Positions 54,352 to 63,700 of a stretch of 64,000 bases of DNA are shown here, one piece after another (positions within the stretch are counted from its first letter, which is position 1; each line of letters begins with the position of its first letter). A program made the position numbers and the translations under genes. Source of the DNA: Natrialba hulunbeirensis JCM 10989 (GTDB lineage: Archaea; Halobacteriota; Halobacteria; Halobacteriales; Natrialbaceae). Location: positions 117,114 through 181,113 of the forward strand of contig NZ_AOIM01000009.1 of assembly GCF_000337575.1 (NCBI RefSeq). The letters are read 5' to 3'. The notes below the pieces were generated by a model. That model made no database searches. It worked only from the letters and a program-made list of their open reading frames with translations, and was not told where the DNA came from.

Positions 54352-55182
54352 ATGTCTACCAGTCAATCATTACCCACAGTCGTAGAAGCCCTCGAGGACA
54401 AGGCCAAGAAGCACAAGCAAGCGGAAAACACCCAGTTCCACGTCTCAGTGGCACGGCACAATATCCGCAAGGTCAACAGCGAACTCAACGATCTCGTGAA
54501 GAGTCTCGAAGATCTTCAGTACTACAAAGAGGTTCACGAGGGCGCGTTCGATGGCTCGGCACCGACGATGACTAGCAGTGCCGCACAGACTGCTGAGAAG
54601 GCTGTCGAGACGACACAAGAGGACCTGCTGGAGAACGCACAGAGTGGTGGTTTCGCCGACGACGAAACCGAACTTGGATCGGACGATGACAGTGGTGATC
54701 CGGAGGTTGAGATCACCCCAGAGGTACAGACGCAGATCTCGCAGATCCGGTCAGCGAAGAAACAAGTTGATGACGTCACTGAGAACATCGAGGGGCAACT
54801 CAAGTCCAAACGAGAGAAGTGGAGTACAAAGGTCAGTGCTGCGGAGGAACTTCAGAAGATCCTCGGGGGACAGAACAAGGACTTTTCGCGCACGCTCAAC
54901 CATATGCATCAACTCCTGACCCGTGAGTTGATGGACTCGAGCGGGTCCGCATCGAACTTCGTCAGTCAGTGGAACAAAGCAGTAAACAATTGGGAAAAAC
55001 ACCAATCGCTCCAAAGCTTCGACGATTTCCAAGAAAAACACGACCTCTCTGACTCGACTGTCGAGGACGTTAAGACACTCAGCCAGTCCCAACAACTCAC
55101 ATTAGCTGATGTCTCGCTCGAAACCGTGGAGGAGATGAAACGTGTTGACGAACTCGAGTCGGCAGTCGAACTGAGCCTCTAA
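54352..55182 (+). CDS. Operon gene D: 276-residue coiled-coil protein
   Basis: ATG 54352 lies one base after the gene C stop; the longer open frame upstream lies inside gene C. The product is nearly all helix, with coiled coils near residues 20-65 (FHVSVARHNIRKVNSELNDL) and 125-165 (TQISQIRSAKKQVDDVTENI) split by an acidic loop (DDETELGSDDDSGD). It is probably a structural adaptor linking ATPase C with helicase E. It occupies the place that DpdI has between DpdH and DpdJ; no sequence match is claimed. Confidence 0.75.
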   Translation: MSTSQSLPTVVEALEDKAKKHKQAENTQFHVSVARHNIRKVNSELNDLVKSLEDLQYYKEVHEGAFDGSAPTMTSSAAQTAEKAVETTQEDLLENAQSGGFADDETELGSDDDSGDPEVEITPEVQTQISQIRSAKKQVDDVTENIEGQLKSKREKWSTKVSAAEELQKILGGQNKDFSRTLNHMHQLLTRELMDSSGSASNFVSQWNKAVNNWEKHQSLQSFDDFQEKHDLSDSTVEDVKTLSQSQQLTLADVSLETVEEMKRVDELESAVELSL

Positions 55183-55184
55183 CG

Positions 55185-58100
55185 ATGAGAGATCCCGTAA
55201 CCCGCGCAGAGCAGATGCAAGAGGCCTACCACGATTATTTCATCGGTCGTGGTGGACGAGCAGCGCGCAGCGTCGCCAACCGACTCGCCGATGGTGAAGA
55301 CGACCTCACGGGCATGCGTGGTCCGTACCTTCAGGCTCTTGACATCCCAAACTGGAGCGGCCGTTCCTGGGAGTCCTTTGCCCGATCGGTGAACCTCGAA
55401 CCACATATCCGTCGTGCCTTCACGAAAATCGGTTTCGAGAGACTCTACGACTTTCAAGAGCGCAGCGTCGAGGCTATCCTCAATGGCGACGACACCGTCA
55501 TAACGGCTGCAACAGGACGTGGGAAGACCGAAGCGTGGCTCATTCCGATCCTCAATCGTATCCTTGAAGACAAGCGGTACGGCGAGGAAAGCGACGACAC
55601 GAGTGTCAAGGCTACGCTCATCTATCCTACGAAGGCGCTCGCACAAGACCAACTGAAGCGCCTCCTCGGGTACATCTATCGTATCAACAATCAACTAACG
55701 TCTAAACAGCAGATCACGGTCGGGATCTACGATGGTGATACCCCACGAAATGTCGGAGAGTCTGGTTCCGAGGGGTACCTCAACGCGACCTTCCGGCACT
55801 TCGAGTGTCCGGGATACAATGACGAACTCGACAAGTGCCAAGACTGTGGTGGAGGAGTCCGTATCCGGAATACCGGTTCTCGGTTCAAACTCATCCCCGA
55901 GAAAGCACACTGTGAGGACGACGATCCGAACGACGTCCCACTCGACTTCCTACGCCTGACGAAAAACGACATCCTCGAGGACGGAGTTGACATCTTGCTC
56001 ACCAATCCCGATACGATAAACTACCGTCTCATCAATACCAACGCCGAAGACGAACATGAACGGTTCGTCTACGAACCCGAGTTCCTCGTCTTTGACGAGG
56101 TCCACACCTACGATGGCCTATTTGGGAGTTACACGTCGACGTTGATGAAGCGGATTCAGTCGCTCCGAGAAAAACGCGATGTCGACGACCTGCAACTCAT
56201 CGCGAGCAGTGCGACCGTCGAGAATGATGTCGAACTGTTTCAGAAAGTCAGTGGTGCCGTAGACGTCAACCAAGTGAGCGAGTCGCCTCGCGATCTCAAT
56301 GGTGACGTTCCGGAGGGGGTTCCAGAAGCGCTGATGTCGGGCAACCTGTCCGTCGACCACATTCTACGTGCGACAGCTGTGCCGGATGATGTGGTCTCGG
56401 GTCTCGTCGCGTTCGACTACACGCTGGAGGATGCGTCAAGTTACGACCGCGACCGCCGAGAGACACTGGTGAGCGACGCTCTCTTTGATCACCTTACCGA
56501 AGTCGAGGAGGATCCCGGTGCACAGGTCGTTCGCTACGTCCATCAGTTGCTGTACGATGAGCCGCTCACGCGGTCCCAGTTGCACGACGAGTTAGAAACG
56601 GAACTGGATCTCGATACCGATGAGGCTTCGACGCTGGTGTCGAACGTTCGGACCTTGGGTGAGTTCTCCGGTATGTTGGAGAACCGGAGCCATGTGTTTT
56701 CGTGGCCAATAGACGGCTTCTACACGTGTCCAGCATGCGATGCGATGTACCGCTCGCCACAGGACGACTGTCGTGAGTGTGGGTTCGACTTCGTCACACG
56801 CTCTACCTACTGTCGGCACTGTAGCGACGAGCACCTCGTTGCATGGTACTGTCCGAGTTGCGACCAACTAGAGCCCTATACGCCGACCGAGCACGGAACG
56901 ATTGATCAGGACGATGAATATGTCTGTTACCGGTGTGAGGAAGCGCGCGACGACGTCGTCCAGATGGTACGTACGACGTTCCAGCCCTTTCTCGAGTGTC
57001 TCGACTGTGGACACCAAACCGAACGAACCGCGATCCGTGACTGCCCCGAGTGCAATTCCAAGACCGTCAGGACGGGCGAAAAGACGTTTACCTGCGTCAA
57101 TCCGGAGTGTGAATCGACTCACGAGGACGAGCGGGTTTGTGACAACTGTGACGGAACAGACTTCAGACTCGCTACCGTTGACGGTCAGTTCGACTGTCCG
57201 GACTGCGGCGAGACATACGAAAATCCCGAGAAGGCCCCTAACCAGTGTGTCGATTGTGATTCATCACTCACTTCAACGAGGTATGTTCCGTGGACCTGTG
57301 GGAACAACGACTGTAGCCGGATTCGCTTCGAGGACACTCTCGATCGATGTGACTGTGGTTCGACCTCGTTCGTAAAGCGCGGACTCTTCGATATCCATCA
57401 GGACCAGCACTGTCGATCGTGTGATACGGCGTTCCTCGGCAATGAGGGGTGCGATTGCGACGAACCGGATCGCCATCCGCGGACCGGCCACCATCAGGCA
57501 TACAAGACAATCGATACCCGTGGTCAGATTCACACGATGAGTTCGCAGCCGTCGGCCGTCCCATGCCCGCATCCCTACGCCCGATACGAAATCGGTCGTC
57601 GGTTCGATGAACTGATGCGGGGCCCGAGTAACCTCGCTGTGACAACTTCACAGTATATGCTGCGCCGTGTCGCCGATGAAGAAGGCCAACAGGCGGCGCA
57701 ACTCCTGTCGTTCGCCGATTCCCACCGCGACATGAAGGAACTCAGTCGGGACTTTTCGGAACCCGAGGTCGAGACCCTCCTCGATCAACTGCTGATCGAG
57801 AGTGTGTCTTCTCGTGGTGACGGGAACAACTGGACACCGTTCAGTCAAGTCCTCGAAGACGCCGCGGACATCGCCGACGAGGTAAACGATGCACTGGAAC
57901 CGCCGCGAGTCGCGAGGAGTGTCGAATTTGATCTGAAGTCACGGTTGAAAGACCAGCCTCGGAAGCGCTGGGACGACGATGATGCCCTTTGGGATCGACT
58001 CATCCGACGTGCACTCGAGCACACCTACAGTCAGCGTTTTGGCGAGCGCGATGGTTCTCTCTCCGAAGAAGGACTGCTTGACATTCGATTTGCTCCGGGT

Positions 58101-60713
58101 CTGGACGAACTCGCAAGTGACGAACGTGCTATTGTCCGCGAACTCGCCGACGAGGGCAACGGCTATCGCGTCAAGAACTTCGACCATCCAAGCCCCGACA
58201 GATCCCCCGAAGCGGTCGTCGAGGAACTGGTTGACCGCAATATCCTCAAATACGGTCACTCCGAGGACTACGTTTCGTTCGATCCATCCGCGCTCGCTGT
58301 CACGGTCGCAGGTGACGAAGACGGTATTCGGTTCGACCCCGAGGCCGAGAAGTACTACACGACGCTCCATCACCAGTTCGGATTAGACGGACAGGCTGTT
58401 GTCCTGTCAGGAACGTCACTCGCTGAACGAGCGTCGATCTCTCACCCACGGTTCTCGCAGCGTGCGCACCGCGCGGAATACTCACAGACGCGAATCCTTA
58501 TTTCTGAGGAGTATCTCGGAGCGACGAACAAGCGTAAACGCCGAGAGTTGGAGTATCTCTTCCGCGAAGAAAACTATCCCCACCACCTCTCTTCAGGACC
58601 AACGATGGAACTGGGTGTGGACATTGGCGACCTCGACGCGCTTCTGCTATACGGAACGCCGCCGAACATGAACGCATACCTCCAGCGAGTCGGACGTGCA
58701 GGACGTAGCTCTCACTCCTCGATAGTCCACTCAGTCAGCCAGCGCAACCCTATCGATTACTACTACTACGACCATCCGGACGAGCTCATCGACACTGATC
58801 CGACTCCCGTCCCGCTCAACGAGCACAACGAGGAGGTTCTACGTGTTTCGCTGTCGTGGGCGATCTTCGACTACGTGGCATCCAACTTCACTATTCCGTG
58901 GGACGTCAGTCGTCACGGCCGTGCACGGTCGATCGATGGTGGGGACACCTATCACCGTCGGAGTATGCTCGACGAGAGCGAACGCGAAGACGCCAGTAAA
59001 CTGACCCACGTAATGTCCCTCAGTGCCGATACGCTGTCACTCGGGGGCGACGACTCGAAACTCGATGTGCTCAGCGAGGTTGTTGATGACCACGCACGAG
59101 ACATCGCCGACTATCTCGGGTCGCTCCTCGACTACCGTTACTGTGAGGAGTGTGAGCGACGATACGCTGCTGACGACAACTGCAAAACGTGTGCAAGAAG
59201 CGACTGTGACGGAGAAATCCGATATGCCAAAGACGAGTTCGGCCACCTCATCAACGACGCTCTCGAGAACTTCGACGAGCGCTACACTATCGGATACCGT
59301 GAGTACAAACGGGCACTCGAAGGCGAGTTATCCGACCTGAAAAGACGTAATTCTCGGTTGCGTCGCGACCAGCAGCGGGCAGAATCTGACGACCGTGCAC
59401 GCATCATGCGTGAACGTCGTGGCCTCAAGGACCGAATCGGGGTTCTCGACGACTACCTCTCTGATTTAGGAGACGAGAGTTACTTCGACTTCCTCAGGGA
59501 GTCCCGCGAGAGCAAGTACGACTTCTCGATGCGGAGCGTCGCCACGACGGCGGGTCTGACTTTGGTCGACGAAGGGTATGACCGGCGGAACGTCGGCGAT
59601 CAGGCGAGTGGACGTGCGATGCAGATGGCGCTCTCGGAACTCCACCCCGGTGCCGCCTATCTCGACGGCGGTGAGACATACACCGTCTCACGCGTCCGAC
59701 TCGACGACAAGGCCAGTTCAGATCTCCGTGACACAGTAAGCGAAGCGGTCGATGAGGGTCACCTGGCCGAGGAAATCGTCTGTCCGGCGTGTAACGCCTC
59801 GCACGAATCCGACACCGACGAGTGTGACTGTGAGAACGATGCGCCGCTCAAGCGACGCCGATTGGCGGTGCTCGATTCGGTTGACGCCTACCACGATAAC
59901 CTCAAACTGACTGCGGAGGGCAACGAGGCTCGCCACCTCCACGACGAAGCGAACAATCCGGTCCAGAACACGTACGCCGAGCGGGAGACATCAATACTCA
60001 AGTTCGACTCTGAACGGACGTTCGAACTTCAGAATGCCAACGGGGATCCTCTCGGGACGATCGAGTACGGCGATTACTCGGTTCTGCTGCACACGAAGAG
60101 CTACAAGACGAAGTACAAGTCAGGAGAGGTCGATCCAAGGCCGACATCCTTCGAGGTATGCGGCGAAGAGAACTGTCCAGGTGTCATCTACCGTGACGAT
60201 GACGACGAGCGTCGGTGCAGTGCCGACCCCGACCACTTTCCTGATGGTCGCGGAGTTGACTCCGAGTTCATTCGCCTCGGATACCAGTACGACACGCAGG
60301 GTATCCGAGTTGACCTCAATGACCGCGACCTGTCACACACGTTGGCTCATGGCCTCCGAGTTGCGCTGCAATACCTTGGCGGCGTCAACATTCGTGACCT
60401 CGCCGAATATGTTGGTGAGGAGCATGTAGACGTTTTCGAGTCCCAGGAGGGGGGATCCGATGTCGCACGACTTCTCTTTGAGCGGGCGGACGGAGAGTTC
60501 CGGGCGTTCCACCGTGCAGTCGGACTTATGCGTGATCAGTTCGACTGTGACTGCGAAAACGGATGTCCGTCTTGTCTCTACCAATACGGCTGTGACGTCA
60601 GAAACGATCAGCGGTCGTTCGATCGGGAACGTCTTCGAGACATCCTCGCCCACGGTAGTGTGATCATTCAGCCGATCACGAATCACGAGACCGACGAACA
60701 GCTCACCAACTGA
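55185..60713 (+). CDS. Operon gene E: giant SF2 helicase with zinc ribbons and MZB (DUF1998) domain
   Basis: The 1842-residue protein has RecA1 with motif I AATGRGKTEAWL (near 111), motif II FDEVHTYDG (near 304) and motif III SSATVEN (near 341). About nine zinc ribbons follow between residues 515 and 770 (e.g. YTCPACDAMY, FDCPDCGETY, HCRSCDTAF). RecA2 starts at LLSFADSHRDMKEL (near 838) and includes MELGVDIGDLDALL and LQRVGRAGR (near 1145-1175). The C-terminal MZB/DUF1998 domain has CDCENGCPSCLYQYGC (near 1787). Such helicases occur in DISARM (DrmA/DrmB), Dpd (DpdJ) and MrfA repair systems. It likely translocates on DNA and unwinds or remodels invader DNA. Confidence 0.88.
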   Translation: MRDPVTRAEQMQEAYHDYFIGRGGRAARSVANRLADGEDDLTGMRGPYLQALDIPNWSGRSWESFARSVNLEPHIRRAFTKIGFERLYDFQERSVEAILNGDDTVITAATGRGKTEAWLIPILNRILEDKRYGEESDDTSVKATLIYPTKALAQDQLKRLLGYIYRINNQLTSKQQITVGIYDGDTPRNVGESGSEGYLNATFRHFECPGYNDELDKCQDCGGGVRIRNTGSRFKLIPEKAHCEDDDPNDVPLDFLRLTKNDILEDGVDILLTNPDTINYRLINTNAEDEHERFVYEPEFLVFDEVHTYDGLFGSYTSTLMKRIQSLREKRDVDDLQLIASSATVENDVELFQKVSGAVDVNQVSESPRDLNGDVPEGVPEALMSGNLSVDHILRATAVPDDVVSGLVAFDYTLEDASSYDRDRRETLVSDALFDHLTEVEEDPGAQVVRYVHQLLYDEPLTRSQLHDELETELDLDTDEASTLVSNVRTLGEFSGMLENRSHVFSWPIDGFYTCPACDAMYRSPQDDCRECGFDFVTRSTYCRHCSDEHLVAWYCPSCDQLEPYTPTEHGTIDQDDEYVCYRCEEARDDVVQMVRTTFQPFLECLDCGHQTERTAIRDCPECNSKTVRTGEKTFTCVNPECESTHEDERVCDNCDGTDFRLATVDGQFDCPDCGETYENPEKAPNQCVDCDSSLTSTRYVPWTCGNNDCSRIRFEDTLDRCDCGSTSFVKRGLFDIHQDQHCRSCDTAFLGNEGCDCDEPDRHPRTGHHQAYKTIDTRGQIHTMSSQPSAVPCPHPYARYEIGRRFDELMRGPSNLAVTTSQYMLRRVADEEGQQAAQLLSFADSHRDMKELSRDFSEPEVETLLDQLLIESVSSRGDGNNWTPFSQVLEDAADIADEVNDALEPPRVARSVEFDLKSRLKDQPRKRWDDDDALWDRLIRRALEHTYSQRFGERDGSLSEEGLLDIRFAPGLDELASDERAIVRELADEGNGYRVKNFDHPSPDRSPEAVVEELVDRNILKYGHSEDYVSFDPSALAVTVAGDEDGIRFDPEAEKYYTTLHHQFGLDGQAVVLSGTSLAERASISHPRFSQRAHRAEYSQTRILISEEYLGATNKRKRRELEYLFREENYPHHLSSGPTMELGVDIGDLDALLLYGTPPNMNAYLQRVGRAGRSSHSSIVHSVSQRNPIDYYYYDHPDELIDTDPTPVPLNEHNEEVLRVSLSWAIFDYVASNFTIPWDVSRHGRARSIDGGDTYHRRSMLDESEREDASKLTHVMSLSADTLSLGGDDSKLDVLSEVVDDHARDIADYLGSLLDYRYCEECERRYAADDNCKTCARSDCDGEIRYAKDEFGHLINDALENFDERYTIGYREYKRALEGELSDLKRRNSRLRRDQQRAESDDRARIMRERRGLKDRIGVLDDYLSDLGDESYFDFLRESRESKYDFSMRSVATTAGLTLVDEGYDRRNVGDQASGRAMQMALSELHPGAAYLDGGETYTVSRVRLDDKASSDLRDTVSEAVDEGHLAEEIVCPACNASHESDTDECDCENDAPLKRRRLAVLDSVDAYHDNLKLTAEGNEARHLHDEANNPVQNTYAERETSILKFDSERTFELQNANGDPLGTIEYGDYSVLLHTKSYKTKYKSGEVDPRPTSFEVCGEENCPGVIYRDDDDERRCSADPDHFPDGRGVDSEFIRLGYQYDTQGIRVDLNDRDLSHTLAHGLRVALQYLGGVNIRDLAEYVGEEHVDVFESQEGGSDVARLLFERADGEFRAFHRAVGLMRDQFDCDCENGCPSCLYQYGCDVRNDQRSFDRERLRDILAHGSVIIQPITNHETDEQLTN

Positions 60714-60739
60714 CCAACATCCCACACCAATTGCCACCG

Positions 60740-63700
60740 ATGGATTTCGACCCAATCGAACTCGCGAACTCGATGCGCGCATCGTACGCCGAACACTACG
60801 CCGGCTCTCAGCCCCAGCGAGCCGTCAAAAGTCTCGTATCACGGTATAACGACGGATTGGGTGAGTCGCTGAAGAGCGACCTCCCCGGGTTCATTCGTAC
60901 GAAGGGGCCCTACCTTCAGGTGCTCGACCTTCCCCAGATGAGCGATACCCCCTGGGAGACATTCGCCGACAATCATGACCTCCATAACGATCTTACCGAG
61001 ACGTTCTCTGAGGCTGGTTTCCGCTCGCTGTACGAGTTTCAGGAGTCAGCAGTTGAATCGGTTCTCGAGGACCACCATACGCTCCTGACCGCGAGTACGG
61101 GTCGGGGGAAGACCGAGGGATGGCTCATTCCTATCCTTCAGTTTATCACCGAAGCGAAGGAGGGCCAGCACGAGGACCACCCGCCAGACAGCGTCAAGTG
61201 CGTCCTCACGTACCCGACCAAGGCGCTCGCGCAGGATCAGCTGAAGCGGTTGATCGACTACCTGTTCACGCTCAATCGAGGACGCCCGTCAGATGAACAG
61301 GTGACCGTCGGAATCTACGACGGCGACACTAAGCGTCGCGACCCCGACGAACTTGCGTACCTCCAGACCACGTTCCAATACTTCGACTGCCCGTGCGACG
61401 AGTGTGACTCCTCACTGACAGTCAGCCAGCGCGACGACGGCTCGTTCGTCGTCGAACCAATGGTGGAACATGAGGACGACCTCGCCTTCGACTTCATCAA
61501 GGTCACTCGTGACGCCATCGTCGAATCACCCGCAGATATCCTGTTGACGAACCCAGACACGATCAACTATCGGCTCTTTAACGTCAACGGAAACGACGAA
61601 CAGCAGCGCTTCGTCGCCGAACCGAAATATTTCGTATTCGACGAGATTCACGAGTATTCTGAGCTCTTTGGTTCGTTCACGTCGACGCTCATGCGTCGGT
61701 ATATCCGAGAGCGCCAAGAACTCAATGGGTACGATAGTGAGTCCGATGACGACCTCACTATCGTCGGTGCGTCGGCGACCGTGGAAAACAAGCGGACGGT
61801 CTTCCAGCGTATCAATCCATTCGTTGACCCCGATGTTGCGGTTATCGAGGAAGACGAGCGCACTCTTAATGCACCGTTCCCAGTCGATATCCCCAACGAC
61901 TTCATCTCGGCGGAGTTGACTGATGAGGAGTTGCGAAGCGGGAATACCGATGCCGCGAAGCGAGCACTCGACGCTGCCGGTGTAGAGGCCGGTAGCAAAG
62001 ATGTCGACAAGAGACTCTACGAACATTTAGTCGAGGACGGGGGAGGGCCCTTGGAGTTCGTCCGCGGTATTTATGCGGCACTTCGCGAGACTCCACTTCG
62101 ACCAGTCGGCCTTCGTGACCGCTTGATCGATGAGACTGGTCTCTCCGAGTCCGAAGCAGAGATAGTAGTAGCGAACTTCATGACTATCGGAGAGGTGTCA
62201 GATATTCTTGAGCGGCGCGCACACCTGTTTAGTTGGCCGCTCGACGGCTACTACACGTGTCTCAATTGCGGGACGGTCTACGACACTCCGCAGTCCTCCT
62301 GTACTGAGTGCGACCATCACTTCGTAACGAAACTCTCGTTGTGTAACGAGTGTGGTGAGGAATCTCTCGAGTCGTGGTTCTGCCCGAACTGTGAGCGCCT
62401 CGTACCTCACACCGTCACGTCTGAAGAGGGACGGTTTGAGTATTTCCAACGAAGGGAATGCCAATGTGAGACTGTTGACGGCGAAACCCCCGAGATGGTT
62501 CGAGTCTACTGGCGACCGTACTACGAGTGTACGGACTGTGGCGAGCGTCAGAAAATCGACCACCAGCACGACTGTTCCGACTGCGATGCCGCAATGGTCC
62601 TCGACGACTCGATGGAAAAACACGTCTGTACTAACCCAGACTGTGACGAGGAACTCACCGTTGAGGAAGCACTGGAACCCGAATGCCATTCCTGCCACTC
62701 TACTGCGTTAGAACCGCTTGCAGACGAGGAGGTTCAGTATTGTATCGAGTGTGGGGATGTCTACGAAGATCCTGAGGGACAAGAGTGTACTACTGACGAT
62801 TGTAACGGCGATCTTACGCCAAAACGGTTCCTCGGATGGACGTGCAGCGATCCCGCGTGCGAGGAAGTCTATTTCGGAAATCCGCCAGCGTCGTGCAGCT
62901 GTGGTAAACGGAAACTCGTTCGCTCGGCGCTGTTCGACATTAGCATGGTCGACGAATGCCAGTCCTGTGGACACGAATTTCTCCCCAACGGCCCACACGA
63001 CTGTAACTGTGACTGCCTCGAGATTAGCCGCCGAGCGAAGGGATACGGCAACTACCGAATGGTCGACGACAACGGTCGAGTTCGAGAAGCCAGCCAGTTC
63101 CCCGGTGGACTACCATGTTACCACGAGGGTCGGCGTGAGACCTATGCAAAGAATCGGCGATACGAATCGATGCTGCGCGGACCGGCCAACGCCGCTGTGA
63201 CGACTGGACGCTATCTGCTGCGTTCGCTCGCAGACCGCGACGATCCCAGTGCCTTCGGGGAATCGAAGATGCTCTCGTTCGCGGACAGCCAGTCCGACAT
63301 GAAGGAACTGGAACGGAACTTCCGCGAACCCGAAGAATCGTTCTTCTTCGATCAGTTGTTCGTCGAGAGCGTCAGATCGGTGAGCGATGGATCGGGATGG
63401 GCAACGCTTTCTGACGTGATAGAGCGTGGAGTAAACGATGCCCACCAGTACGAGGAGGAATTAGCGGGCGAAGGCGGGAACATACCGCGGATGTACGAGC
63501 AACTGACCGGCTACGACCAGTCGGTCGATGAGTACTTGACGGAGGAATTGCTGTCCCGTGCTTTGGAGGGCAAGTACAGCCGACGTTACCGTAGTAATCA
63601 GCTTAGCGACGAGGGATTGATTAACGTTCAATTAGCCACTGATATCGCCGATCTCAGCGAGGGAGAGCACGAGTTGATCGTAGAGGTTCTCGGCCAGAAC